A stretch of 64,000 nucleotides of DNA from Pseudoxanthomonas indica (GTDB taxonomy: Bacteria; Pseudomonadota; Gammaproteobacteria; Xanthomonadales; Xanthomonadaceae): NCBI RefSeq assembly GCF_900167565.1, contig NZ_FUZV01000001.1, positions 1,302,001 to 1,366,000 of the forward strand, read 5' to 3'. Position numbers and translations under genes: made by a program. Within the stretch, counting starts at the first letter, position 1, and every line of letters begins with the position of its first letter. Below the pieces are notes generated by a model. The model worked only from the letters and a program-made list of their open reading frames with translations. It searched no databases and was not told where the DNA came from. Below are positions 38,132-47,483 of the stretch, piece by piece.

Positions 38132-39361
38132 TCAGAGTGGCAGCGCGGACGGGAGTAACAAGATCGTCGTGAATCCGCGCAAGGGCGCCGCCAGCCAGCG
38201 CTGCGCGCGTCCCCGACCGACGCTGCGTACCTGGCCGGCGGCTTCCAGATCCGCGAGCGAGCGTTGCACGGTGCGCTGACTGTCGCCCACCGCGAGCGTC
38301 AATGCGGAAGTGGACCAGGGCTGGCCATCGGCAAGCAGTGCCAGCAGCGAGGCCGACAATGGCGAATGATCCTCATCGGTGGGCGGCGCCAACAGCACCA
38401 CGTCGCGATCATCGTACGCCTGCAGTTGAAAGCCGCGTGGCGTCGCCTCAATCCGCACATGCGGCGCCAGCAGTTTGCGCAGACGACCCATCTCCACCCG
38501 CAGGCGCGCGCGATGCGTCTCATCGGGCATCCAGCTGCGGAACACCTGGCCAATCAGCGCCGTGCGCTCGACATCCCCAGGCCAGGCCTGTGCCAGTTCG
38601 CGCAGCAAGTCGAACAGCAGCGGTCGCCGGGTCAAGCCATACCAGTGACCATCGATGCGCACGCCGCGACGGCAACCATCCACCACCAGGCTCGCGCTCT
38701 CGAACAGGGCTTCCACCTGCGCCAGACGCAGTGGCTGCTGCTCGCCTGCACGGATCCGTCGTGCCGCCGGCCGTTGCAACGCCGCCTGGAGTGCCTGCAC
38801 TTCGGCCAGCAACGCCGGAATGCCGGCCGCTTCTGCAGCATGCCGTGCGCATTGCAGTGCATGGCCCGCCACCTGGATCCGCACGCGACGCAGCGCCACT
38901 TCGGCGGTCGCCAGATGGGCACTGGCCGCCAGCGCGTGCGGCATTGCGTCGATGGGCAGGCCTTCCAAGGCCGTCTCAGCCGCATCGATCCGGCCCACCA
39001 GCAACTGCCGGCGGATGCCAATCAGCTGGGCATGCCAGGCGTTGCTCGGGTCACCGCGTGCCAGCAAATCCTGCACCGCAGTAAGCAGCCCGCGCGGGGA
39101 ATGGGCCAGGTCGCGCATCGCCAGCGCCACTTCTGCTTCCGCGACGCTGCAACGGGCCCGCGCCAAAGCCTCATGTGTCCCGAAGCCGCGCCCGGCGCGG
39201 CGCAGCAGCTCGCGGGCACGCGGATAATCGCCCAGCTGGGCCATGGCGATACCGCGCAGGGCCACCGCCGGCGGCTCCTCGCGCAGGGCCACATGCTTGA
39301 GCGCAGTGATGGCGTCACCGGCCATCAAGGCCCGGCCGGCTGCAGCGATGAGGGAGTCCAT
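38132..39361 (-). CDS. Transcriptional regulator with TPR-like N-terminus and winged helix
   Basis: A 409-residue protein. The first 200 residues are Ala-rich helical repeats like TPRs (ALRGIAMAQLGDYPRARELL, ALAASAHLATAEVALRRVRI). Residues about 235-320 resemble an OmpR/SARP-type winged helix (GLTRRPLLFDLLRELAQAWP, RARLRVEMGRLRKLLAPHVR). A second small winged helix near the end (SALTLAVGDSQRTVQRSLAD) precedes a Leu-rich tail. The arrangement suggests a sensor-regulator that binds DNA. The adjacent propeller gene is the obvious candidate target. Start ATG at 39361. Confidence 0.65.
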   Translation of the reverse strand: MDSLIAAAGRALMAGDAITALKHVALREEPPAVALRGIAMAQLGDYPRARELLRRAGRGFGTHEALARARCSVAEAEVALAMRDLAHSPRGLLTAVQDLLARGDPSNAWHAQLIGIRRQLLVGRIDAAETALEGLPIDAMPHALAASAHLATAEVALRRVRIQVAGHALQCARHAAEAAGIPALLAEVQALQAALQRPAARRIRAGEQQPLRLAQVEALFESASLVVDGCRRGVRIDGHWYGLTRRPLLFDLLRELAQAWPGDVERTALIGQVFRSWMPDETHRARLRVEMGRLRKLLAPHVRIEATPRGFQLQAYDDRDVVLLAPPTDEDHSPLSASLLALLADGQPWSTSALTLAVGDSQRTVQRSLADLEAAGQVRSVGRGRAQRWLAAPLRGFTTILLLPSALPL

Positions 39362-39476
39362 CGGCCTAGGCTACTGCGGTCTGCCTGCGCAGGCACCCTC
39401 CAACGTCATGGGGCCAATGACTTGACGCGAGCGCTGACGCGGTTCTGTCATTGGCGGTGGCTAGTCTGGCGCGATC

Positions 39477-39712
39477 ATGCTCCTGCCCAGCCTCGACGAC
39501 AGTCCCACTCTCTTACTCGAATCCGCCCTGCGTCCCGGCGGCCTGCGCGCGGTGTTCCAGCCTTCCCGCTGACCACGCTGACCATTGGCGTGGTGCGCGT
39601 GCAGCCAGGCCGGTTCGGCAACGCCGAAGAAGTTGCTTCACAGGCCGCGGCGGCCAAGCGCCGGGCCAAACGGCTCAACCTGGGCCTGCATGTGCTGGAC
39701 GAAGCGGAGTAA
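39477..39712 (+). pseudogene. Possible remnant of a signalling-domain gene
   Basis: From the ATG at 39477 the frame reads MLLPSLDDSPTLLLESALRP then GGLRAVFQP, like the entry to an EAL domain, and stops at 39570. In another frame, starting at 39563, FPLTTLTIGVVRVQ and EVASQAAAAKRRAKRLNLGL resemble the end of a GGDEF-like domain and stop at 39710-39712. The middle of such a protein is absent. This looks like an internal deletion plus frameshift, but the identity rests on short patches. Confidence 0.3.
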
Positions 39713-39730
39713 CGCGCTGCCGCGTCCGGC

Positions 39731-40945
39731 TCAGGCGCGGCGGGTGCCCGCGGATTCGTCGTCGCGACCGATCACCGCCTCCGTATGCTGGCCATGCGTC
39801 GGCGCGGCGAACGGCGCCGGTCCCGGCGTGCGGCCGTAGGCAATCGGCCGGGTCACGCCGCGGTAGGTGCCGACCACCGGATGCTCGATGTTGGCCACCA
39901 TGTCCTCGGCCAGCACCTGCGGATGATCGAACATGTCCTCGATGCGGCGCGCGGCGGCACACGGCACCGCGTCACCAAACAGCGCTTCCCATTCCATCGC
40001 GGTGCGCGTGGACAAGGCCTCGTGCAGCAGTGGCACGATCTCCTGCACATGCTCGGCGCGCTTGCGCACGCTGTCGTAACGTTCATTGCCGGCCAGCGCG
40101 GTCAGTCCGGTCTTCTCGCACAGCGCCTGCCAGAAGCGCGGCGTGTTGGCGGAGATGTAGATATAGCCTTCGCGCGCGGGATGGATGCCGGTGACGCCGC
40201 CGGAACGCATGTCGCGGCCGATGTCCAGCGATTCGCCCTCGGCCCAGATCATCCGCGCCGATTGCATGGTCAGCGCGCTGCGCAGCAGCGACACGCCGAC
40301 GAACTGGCCGCGGCCGCTGCGCTCACGCTCGTACAGTGCCGAGGAGACACCTGCCGCCAGCAATGCCGCCGCGTAGTAATCCACCACCGATCCGTAGGTG
40401 ATTTCCGGCGCACCGCCGCGCTTGCCCTGCAAGGTGCACATGCCGGTCATGGTCTGCAGCACCTGGTCGTAGCCGGCCTTGTCCTTCATCGGCCCGCTCT
40501 CGCCATAGCCGGTGACGGCGCAATAGATCAGGCGCGGATTGATCAGGGTGAGCCGATCGAAGTCGATGCCCAGGCGCTTGGGCACCGAGGGGCGGAAGTT
40601 GTGCACCAGCACGTCGGCTTCGCGCACCAGCCGCAGCAGCGCGGTCAGGCCTTCGGCGGACTTGAGATCCAGCACGATGCCCAGCTTGCTGCGGTTGACG
40701 CCCATGAACGCGCGACTCTCGGCTTGCAGGGTGGACGGGTACTTGCGCAGGTTGTCGCCATCCGGCGGTTCAATCTTGATCACCTGCGCGCCCTGATCGG
40801 CCAGCAGGCTGCAGCCGTACGGGCCGGCGATGTACGCACTGAGATCCAGCACCTTGACGCCGTCCAGCGGGCCCGCAGGTCCGCGACGTTCCACCAGGGC
40901 GAAGGGAGACGAGTTATCCATGGGCAAAAAATCCATCGGGTGCAT
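39731..40945 (-). CDS. CoA-transferase family III (CaiB/BaiF)
   Basis: A 404-residue class III CoA-transferase, which moves CoA between organic acids through an Asp-linked intermediate. LDLSAYIAGPYGCSLLADQGAQVIKIEPP is the usual N-terminal block (given here only as a landmark at about residues 24-52). NRSKLGIVLDLKSAEG, DVLVHNFRPSVPKRLGI and AVTGYGESGPMKDKAGYDQV follow; the Asp in the last motif is the expected catalytic residue. Start is uncertain among ATGs at 40945, 40936 and 40921. It is the last gene of the TonB-receptor operon, 109 bp after GH127. Partner acids are unknown; the CitE-like lyase at 53551-54381 would use a related CoA ester. Confidence 0.85.
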   Translation of the reverse strand: MHPMDFLPMDNSSPFALVERRGPAGPLDGVKVLDLSAYIAGPYGCSLLADQGAQVIKIEPPDGDNLRKYPSTLQAESRAFMGVNRSKLGIVLDLKSAEGLTALLRLVREADVLVHNFRPSVPKRLGIDFDRLTLINPRLIYCAVTGYGESGPMKDKAGYDQVLQTMTGMCTLQGKRGGAPEITYGSVVDYYAAALLAAGVSSALYERERSGRGQFVGVSLLRSALTMQSARMIWAEGESLDIGRDMRSGGVTGIHPAREGYIYISANTPRFWQALCEKTGLTALAGNERYDSVRKRAEHVQEIVPLLHEALSTRTAMEWEALFGDAVPCAAARRIEDMFDHPQVLAEDMVANIEHPVVGTYRGVTRPIAYGRTPGPAPFAAPTHGQHTEAVIGRDDESAGTRRA

Positions 40946-41053
40946 CGTCCCGGGCCGGGGCCAGTCTCCCGCAAGGCCGCATGCCGAAACAGTGCGGCGA
41001 ACTAGTTTCTGCGGCGACAAATTCTTGCTTGATCCAGTGGGGATGCTGCACGT

Positions 41054-42979
41054 TCAACCTCCTTGTTGCGGTGTCGTCCATTGCGGTGCCAGCGACATCC
41101 AGACCAGACGCCAACTGCCGTCCTGCTGACCGCCGGTCAGGAAGTAAGGCGAATAGCGCAGCGGCGCGCGTCCCTCGAAATCCACTTCCATGTCCACGAT
41201 CTTCGCATCCGCGGCGGTTGGCAGCTCGCGCGACCATTCGGTCAGCGCGGCCGCCGGCAAGCGCATGCTTTCCTCGTGCTTGTAACCATCGATCAACGAA
41301 GTGGCATAGACCAAGGCCCCGCGGGTGAAACCGGCATAGTCATATTGCAGCACCTGCTGACGCACGGGTGATCCATCCGGCGCGCGCGATTCCTGCACAT
41401 TGCGCGCCTGGCGGCGATGCAGCGTCAGCGGCGTGGCGAAGGCCAGTGCGACGCGGTCACCCGCGCGCCACTCGCGCATCAGGCTGATCCAGCCGTCGAC
41501 CTGCGCCGCTTCCACCGGCTTGCCGTTGACGCGGATTTCCCACTGCTTCGCCCATGCCGGCACGCGCAGGCGCAAGGCGAAACTTGCGGGCGCGCTCGGC
41601 GACACCTGCAGTTCCACATCACCCTGGAAGGGATAGCCGCCCTGCTGGCGGATATCCACCTGTGCTTGCGGCAGTTTCAGCTGCGCCCGGCTCTCGCCAT
41701 ACAGATTGACCTGCACCGCGCCTTGGTCGGTCACGCCGTAGGCCAGCGGCGGCAGTTCCTCCCAGGCCATCGCACCGCTGGATTTGCAGCAGCGCCAATA
41801 GGTGGTGTGCACGCGCGGGCCATTCGGGAAGGAGTAGTAGCACCAGTCCTCGCCATTGGGCGCGGCGGCGCCGAGCAGATCGTTGTAGGCAGTGCGTTCG
41901 ATTTCGTCGGCGTAACGGGACTGGCCGGTGAGTTGCAGCAACTCGCGGTTGAGTTGCAGCCAGGCCAGCACCGAGCAGGTTTCCACGTAGGCGCGTGGAT
42001 CGAATACGCCGATGGGGTTGAACACTTCGCGCGAGCGATGGGCCACGCCGCCCCATGGTCCGCCGCCCAGGCTCAGGTGGTGATCGCGGATGCTGCGCCA
42101 GAGATTCTCCACCGCCTGTGCATAAACGGGATTGCCGGTGGCGCGATGCAACTTGGTCAGGCCGACCAGGTTCCAGGCCAGTTGATAGGCCTTGCCGGTG
42201 CCTATCTCGGCCGCGTCCACGCCTTCCACGGCGCGGCTGACCAGCGCCAGCCGCGGTTCGGCATCGGCCTGCGCGGCGATCGTCTCGGCCAGTTCGAGAT
42301 AGCGCGGCTCGCCGGTGCGGCCATACAACTCCACCGCCGGATCCATCAGCACGGTGGCCGACATGCCGAAGTGGTTGCCGAGCGTGGTGATGTCCAGGCC
42401 GTCGCGACAGAAGGTCTGCCAGCACAGATCGCCGATGCGACGCGCGGCAGTCAGATAGCGGTCGTCCTCAAGCGCGTGCGCGGTTTCGATCAGGCCCAGG
42501 ATCAGGTAGCTGTGCGTCCAGATATCCCAGGTGCGCAGCGCGGGCGCACCGTCCCAGCTCACCGGCTTGGGGGGTTGCGGCACCATGAAGCGGCGCGCGG
42601 GCGCGTAGTTGCCCAGGTAGCCATCGGCATGCTGGCGCGAGAGCAGGTAATCGGCAACGCGGCGCAGATTGCCGCGCAGGTCTTCGTCACCACTGCGTGC
42701 CACGGCCTTGGCCGCCGCAATCAACCACTTGCCGGCGTGTTCGCCGTACCAGTCGCCTTCTTCGTTCTCGTCGCTGTGCTCGGGATGGAAGATGGCGATG
42801 GCCGGGCTGTCCGCGTCGACGATGAAACGGCTCAGTCGCCCGCGCCGGTTGGCCTCGATCGCCGCACCGAGCACGCCGCCCAACTGCACGGCGCCGGCCG
42901 CGGCCGGCTGGAAGGCGCGCTGACGGGGCGTCGCCCGGGTGGTGGTGGAGTCGTGCAGGTTCACGCGATCACTCCGCAT
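41054..42979 (-). CDS. GH127-family beta-L-arabinofuranosidase-like enzyme
   Basis: A 641-residue glycosidase of the DUF1680/GH127 type. The (alpha/alpha)6 barrel holds the zinc-thiolate site of this family: YVETCSVLAW gives Glu333 and Cys335, YWRCCKSSG gives Cys397 and Cys398, where the latter corresponds to the nucleophile cysteine of characterised enzymes. The C-terminal third is beta-rich. There is no signal peptide, so it acts on oligosaccharides that have been imported. It overlaps the upstream glycosidase-FGE fusion gene by 11 bases and is transcribed with it. Substrate specificity could also be another furanoside (GH146-like). Confidence 0.85.
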   Translation of the reverse strand: MRSDRVNLHDSTTTRATPRQRAFQPAAAGAVQLGGVLGAAIEANRRGRLSRFIVDADSPAIAIFHPEHSDENEEGDWYGEHAGKWLIAAAKAVARSGDEDLRGNLRRVADYLLSRQHADGYLGNYAPARRFMVPQPPKPVSWDGAPALRTWDIWTHSYLILGLIETAHALEDDRYLTAARRIGDLCWQTFCRDGLDITTLGNHFGMSATVLMDPAVELYGRTGEPRYLELAETIAAQADAEPRLALVSRAVEGVDAAEIGTGKAYQLAWNLVGLTKLHRATGNPVYAQAVENLWRSIRDHHLSLGGGPWGGVAHRSREVFNPIGVFDPRAYVETCSVLAWLQLNRELLQLTGQSRYADEIERTAYNDLLGAAAPNGEDWCYYSFPNGPRVHTTYWRCCKSSGAMAWEELPPLAYGVTDQGAVQVNLYGESRAQLKLPQAQVDIRQQGGYPFQGDVELQVSPSAPASFALRLRVPAWAKQWEIRVNGKPVEAAQVDGWISLMREWRAGDRVALAFATPLTLHRRQARNVQESRAPDGSPVRQQVLQYDYAGFTRGALVYATSLIDGYKHEESMRLPAAALTEWSRELPTAADAKIVDMEVDFEGRAPLRYSPYFLTGGQQDGSWRLVWMSLAPQWTTPQQGG

Positions 42980-45152
42980 CCACGACGCAGCGGAAACCGA
43001 GCATGCCGGAACGGTCCTTGCTCGGCGCCATCAACAGATACTTGCCATGCTGGTCGAGGCGGTAAGCCTGCGGGAAGTACCAGTGCGAGGTCTGCGGCTG
43101 GTAGGCGCTGCCGCCACGCAGGATGCCGGCGCGGGTGTGCTCGTCGGCGTACTCGTCGGTCCATTGCCAGACGTTGCCGATCAGATCTTCAACGCCAAAC
43201 GGGCTGGCGCCCTGCGGATGCGCATCGACGTCGGCCGGCGGCAGCAGGAAGCGCTCGCGGTTGACCGGCGGCACCGCATCGGCGCGCCAGTCGTTGCCCC
43301 AGGGGTAGAGGCGTCCGTCCGTTCCCTGCGCCGCGTACTGCCACTCCCACTCATGCGGCAGGCGCTTGCCGGCCCATGCGGCGTAGGCGCGCGCGTCTTC
43401 CAGCGCGACCCAGGTCACCGGCTTGTTCTCCCAGCCGGCGCGCGGTGCGCCGTTGTCCCAGTCGCGCAGGAAGTTGTGCGCATCGCGCGGCGCGTAACCG
43501 CTGGCGTCGAGGAAGCGCTTGAACTGGGCGTTGGTGACCGGATGGCGATCGATATGGAAGGCCTTCATCTGCATGCGCCGGCGATGCTGGCGGCGTGCGC
43601 TGTTCTCCCACGGATACTGCACGTCCAGGCCTTCCCAGGTCTGGCCTTCGATTTCGATGCCGCCAACCACGAACAGGAACTCACCGGCCGGGATGCTGAC
43701 CATGCCCTCGGGCGCCTGCGCGCTCGGCGCGGTGGCGGCCATCTCGGTGATCTGCTGCGGGATGGCCTGCCAGCGACGCGAGAACGTGTGCAGCGGCACG
43801 CGCGCCAGTTCGGCCATGCGCGCCAGGAAGGCATCCAGGCCTTCCACCGACGTGCCCGCATCCAGCGCCAGCAGCGCACCGAAGCCGCGGCCTTCCAGAT
43901 CCATTTCGATGATGGCCTGGTCGCCCTGCAGCAGCGGCTGCACTTCCCCGCCCTGCCAGAGGTCGAAGTAGCGGCGACCCTCGGCATGCGGCACGCTCAG
44001 GCTTTCGCCGGCCACCTCGTATTCGTTGCGGTTGACCAGCGTCCACAGCACCTGGCCGTGGCCGGGGAAACGGCTGGCGAACACGCCGGCCTGCAGGGTC
44101 GGGAAGTACGGCGTCCAGTCGCGGCTGACCATCAACGGCGCGAACTGGCGCTCGATGCCGGCGATGCGGCGCAGCGATTCGGCATCGCGCGGGGTGAACT
44201 GGTTCCACAGGCCCCAGATGTTTTCCCAGGCGTTGTAACCCACGCCGTTGAAGAAGATGTACTGCAGATCGTGGTTGCGATCGCGGCCCCAGCGGTTTTC
44301 GTAGTTGATCATGTGGCGCGGTTCCAGCCACTTGAACTTGGCCACCGGCGGGATGACCTCGTTGGGCGCCTTCTTGCCCCAGCTCTGCACGTTCCAGATC
44401 AGGTGCTCTTCGGCGCTGATGGTGGACTCGGGCTGCACCACCACCGGCTGGCCCAGCGCATCGCAGGCGTCGAAGAACGCACGCGGCACGCCGTTGTAGG
44501 TATCGCCGTTGATGCCGTCGGCGCCGACGTGCTTGACGATCTTCGCCACCGCCTTCCAGTCCGGTTCGCCCTGATCGCGCGAGCCGTGATCCCACGGCAT
44601 GGTCGGCAGGAACACGCGCACGCCGCGGCGATGGAAATCATCGACCGCGCTCTTCAGGCCGTCCAGTCCACCGGGCAAATCGGCGGCCATGTCGAACTGG
44701 TTGCGGTCATCGATGCCGATGTTCGGGTACACGTACCAGATCAGCACGCTGTCCAGGCCACCGAAGCGCTCTTCCAGATCATCCAGGTAGCGATCCACGG
44801 TGTACTTGCCTTCCACCGGGTCGTAGAAGTAGCGGTCTTCGCACATCATCTGCGCGTGCACGAAGTTGCGCTGCGCCCATTGCAGTTCCGGGCGGCGATA
44901 GTTGGCGTCGTCGAAACCGATGCGCGCCAGATGCTCGCGACGCCAGTCACGCAGTTCGGCAATCCAGTCGGCCGAGGTGGCGTTGACGTCAATCTTCCAG
45001 TGGCCAATCTCGGCGAACGGCCAACCGGGCGCCTTGCCCGGCGTGGGCAGGTAACGCTGGGTGGTGACGTGCGAGAACTTGTATTCCGTCTTCGGCACGT
45101 GCCGCGGAGTGTCTTCGTGGAACGGCGGCGTGGGGGTTTCCGGAGCGGTCAT
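42969..45152 (-). CDS. Glycosidase-like TIM barrel fused to an FGE-sulfatase domain
   Basis: A 727-residue two-part protein. Residues about 50-460 look like a glycoside-hydrolase TIM barrel (VLIWYVYPNIGIDDRNQFDM, VRVFLPTMPWDHGSRDQG, GADGINGDTYNGVPRAFFDA, QPVVVQPESTISAEEHLIW, MINYENRWGRDRNHDLQYIF) with a beta-sandwich after it. Residues about 495-727 are an FGE-sulfatase/SUMF1-like domain (MVSIPAGEFLFVVGG, FHIDRHPVTNAQFKRFLDAS, KRLPHEWEWQYAAQGTDGRL, GNVWQWTDEYADE, ILRGGSAY). The paired cysteines for formylglycine formation are not evident, so the domain is probably a C-type-lectin-like binding module. The start at 45152 overlaps the ribokinase stop. Confidence 0.75.
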   Translation of the reverse strand: MTAPETPTPPFHEDTPRHVPKTEYKFSHVTTQRYLPTPGKAPGWPFAEIGHWKIDVNATSADWIAELRDWRREHLARIGFDDANYRRPELQWAQRNFVHAQMMCEDRYFYDPVEGKYTVDRYLDDLEERFGGLDSVLIWYVYPNIGIDDRNQFDMAADLPGGLDGLKSAVDDFHRRGVRVFLPTMPWDHGSRDQGEPDWKAVAKIVKHVGADGINGDTYNGVPRAFFDACDALGQPVVVQPESTISAEEHLIWNVQSWGKKAPNEVIPPVAKFKWLEPRHMINYENRWGRDRNHDLQYIFFNGVGYNAWENIWGLWNQFTPRDAESLRRIAGIERQFAPLMVSRDWTPYFPTLQAGVFASRFPGHGQVLWTLVNRNEYEVAGESLSVPHAEGRRYFDLWQGGEVQPLLQGDQAIIEMDLEGRGFGALLALDAGTSVEGLDAFLARMAELARVPLHTFSRRWQAIPQQITEMAATAPSAQAPEGMVSIPAGEFLFVVGGIEIEGQTWEGLDVQYPWENSARRQHRRRMQMKAFHIDRHPVTNAQFKRFLDASGYAPRDAHNFLRDWDNGAPRAGWENKPVTWVALEDARAYAAWAGKRLPHEWEWQYAAQGTDGRLYPWGNDWRADAVPPVNRERFLLPPADVDAHPQGASPFGVEDLIGNVWQWTDEYADEHTRAGILRGGSAYQPQTSHWYFPQAYRLDQHGKYLLMAPSKDRSGMLGFRCVVDAE

Positions 45153-46123
45153 GGCAATGGGATCGTGGTGAGGGGGGAAGGCAGGCCGCAATAGCGGGCC
45201 AGCACTTGCAGGGCGTCGTCATCGGCGCGCGGCGTTGCATTCAACAGGTCATGCACGGCCTGGCCGGCGGGAATGCTGGATTGTGCGCCCAAGGCCTGGC
45301 AGGCCAGGGCCGAGGCGGCGCTGGCGTAGCGTAAGCCATCGGCCAGCGTGTCGCCCTGGGCCAGCCGCGCAGCCAGCGCACCGCAGAAGGTGTCGCCGGC
45401 GGCGGTGGTGTCGAGCGGTTCGATGCGGAAGGCCGGTTGCAGGGTGAACTGCCCGTGCTGGCGCGCGACGCAACCGCGTGCGCCGAGGGTGACGACGATG
45501 CACGCGACCTGCGGCAGCTGCGCCAACCCCTGCGCGACGGAATCGGCGACGCCGCTGAGCAGGGCCAGCTCGCCCTCGTTGACCACCAGCACATCGACAT
45601 CGGCCAGCAGCGATGCAGGCAGCGCCTGTGCCGGGGCCGCGTTGAGCACCACGCGCACGCCGGAAGCGCGCGCGGCGCGCGCGTACGCCGTCACCACATC
45701 CAGCGGTGTCTCCAGTTGCAGCAACAAGTACGCCGTGTCGTCCAGCGATGGCAGATGATGCCGGCGCAGCGCGTTGTTGGCGCCGGGCGCCACGGTGATT
45801 GCATTCTCCGCGTCGTCGGCCAGGCAGATGAAGGCGGTACCGGTGGGCTGGTTCGCGCGGACGATGTGCAGTTCAACACCGGCCTCGCGCAACGATGCCT
45901 CGATGGGCTCGGCGAAGGCGTCCTCGCCCAGCGCCAGCAACATGCGCGTGGCCGCACCGCCGGCGCGCGCACAGGCCACGGCCTGGTTGGCGCCCTTGCC
46001 ACCGGGAAAGGTCCGGAACTCGCGTCCGAGCACGGTTTCACCCGGCGACGGCACGTGATGCGCGTGGACGACAAAGTCCAGGTTCGCCGAGCCGGCGACC
46101 AGAATTCCCGGACGCGTGCTCAT
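45149..46123 (-). CDS. rbsK: Ribokinase (PfkB family)
   Basis: Phosphorylates a pentose, probably ribose or a related sugar released by the operon's glycosidases. The 324-residue length is typical. GSANLDFVVHAHHVPSPGET and TFPGGKGANQAVACARAGG are the N-terminal ribokinase signature. LDTTAAGDTFCGALAARLAQ carries the anion hole and catalytic Asp (AAGD). It overlaps both neighbours by 4 bases. A sugar other than ribose is possible, since the other genes are not a ribose system. Confidence 0.88.
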   Translation of the reverse strand: MSTRPGILVAGSANLDFVVHAHHVPSPGETVLGREFRTFPGGKGANQAVACARAGGAATRMLLALGEDAFAEPIEASLREAGVELHIVRANQPTGTAFICLADDAENAITVAPGANNALRRHHLPSLDDTAYLLLQLETPLDVVTAYARAARASGVRVVLNAAPAQALPASLLADVDVLVVNEGELALLSGVADSVAQGLAQLPQVACIVVTLGARGCVARQHGQFTLQPAFRIEPLDTTAAGDTFCGALAARLAQGDTLADGLRYASAASALACQALGAQSSIPAGQAVHDLLNATPRADDDALQVLARYCGLPSPLTTIPLP

Positions 46124-47472
46124 GGTGCGTCCTGCTGCGCGTCCAGCGTCGTGTAGACGAGGTTGTAGAAAGGCGTGGCCAGACGCGGCAGATCGTTGTC
46201 GGCGCCATTGGGCAGATGTTGCAGCAACAGGATGGCCACCAGCTTCCGCTCGCGATCGATGGTGAAATACGTGGAGGCCGCACCGGACCAGCCGAACGCG
46301 CCCAGCGAACCGCGCCGGCCGCGCTTGTCGGTATCGATGATCACCGAGCCGCCCAGGCCAAAGCCTTCGCCGGCGTTGAATTCGGTCACCGGCGGATCCA
46401 GCTGGCCCTGCAGTTGATTGCGCATCATCAGGTCAACCGTGTCGGCGCGCAGCAGGCGCACGCCGTGGTATTCGCCGCCGTTGAGCAGCATCAGGGCGAA
46501 GCAGGCGTAGTCATCCACCGTGGAATACAGACCGCCCGCGCCGCTGGGATAGGCATTCAGGCGTACACCCGGGGTCTGTGCGCTGCGGCTGTCGTCGCGC
46601 TGCAGCTGCCCATCGTCACCCATGCGGGTCAGATCCACGATGCGTCCACGCTGGCGCCTGGGTACCTCAAAGCCGGTGTCGCGCATCTTCAGTGGCGCCA
46701 ACACGTGCTTGTGCAGATAGGCGTCAAAGGCTTCGCCGCTGACCACTTCCACCAACCGCGTCAGCACTTCGATGCCGGTGCCGTCGTATTTGAAACGCGT
46801 GCCCGGTTCCGTGGCCAGCGGCAGTTTGGCGAGGCTGCGGCTGAAACTGGCCAGATCCGGCGAGTCGTGCAGGTTGGCGCGTTCCAGCAGGCGCGTCGGT
46901 TCTTCATGGCCTTGCCCGCCGGTGGCGAAGCCGCCGGTATGGGTCAGCAACTGGCGGATGGTGAGCGCGCGTTGCGCCGGCGCCAGCTGCGGCGCGTCCG
47001 CCGTGCCGCCAGTGAAAATTTGCAGGCCGGAAAATTCCGGCAGATGGCGGGACACCGGATCATCCAGGCCCAGCTTGCCCTGCTCCATCAACTGCAACAC
47101 CGCCACCGAGGTCAGCGGCTTGGTCATGGAGTAGATGCGGAAAATGCTGTCGCGGCGCATCGGCACCTTGCGCGCCAGGTCGCGATGACCGCTTACGTGC
47201 ACGTCGACAATGCGACCGTCGCGTGCGATCAGGCTGACCGCGCCCAGGTAGCCGCGGTCGCCCGTGTTGCGGTCCAGGAATTCATGCAGCGGCGTCCACG
47301 ACGCCGCCTGCCCTGGCGAAGACTGCCCGGCGGCGCCATCCGTGGCTGCGGCCGCCGGCCAGGCCACGACGCAGGCAAGCAGCCATGCGCCGAGGCCCCA
47401 TCGGACACTTCGCGCCTGCCGCGGGGGGGCGACAGCAGGCGTGAAGCGACGACCTCCGATTTCGAACTGCAT
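46120..47472 (-). CDS. Serine hydrolase of the beta-lactamase (class C-like) family
   Basis: A 450-residue exported hydrolase. A basic stretch then LGAWLLACVVAWPAAAATDG gives a signal peptide ending near residue 44. SMTK at 115-118 is the nucleophile-lysine motif. RFKYDGTGIEVL supplies a Tyr at the YxN position (here YDG). FGWSGAASTYFTID stands in place of the KTG box. Such periplasmic proteins are esterases or peptidases, rarely antibiotic-degrading enzymes. It is the second gene of the TonB operon, 12 bp after the receptor gene, so it may remove ester groups from the imported glycan. Confidence 0.82.
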   Translation of the reverse strand: MQFEIGGRRFTPAVAPPRQARSVRWGLGAWLLACVVAWPAAAATDGAAGQSSPGQAASWTPLHEFLDRNTGDRGYLGAVSLIARDGRIVDVHVSGHRDLARKVPMRRDSIFRIYSMTKPLTSVAVLQLMEQGKLGLDDPVSRHLPEFSGLQIFTGGTADAPQLAPAQRALTIRQLLTHTGGFATGGQGHEEPTRLLERANLHDSPDLASFSRSLAKLPLATEPGTRFKYDGTGIEVLTRLVEVVSGEAFDAYLHKHVLAPLKMRDTGFEVPRRQRGRIVDLTRMGDDGQLQRDDSRSAQTPGVRLNAYPSGAGGLYSTVDDYACFALMLLNGGEYHGVRLLRADTVDLMMRNQLQGQLDPPVTEFNAGEGFGLGGSVIIDTDKRGRRGSLGAFGWSGAASTYFTIDRERKLVAILLLQHLPNGADNDLPRLATPFYNLVYTTLDAQQDAP

Positions 47473-47483
47473 CCCGGCAAGAC

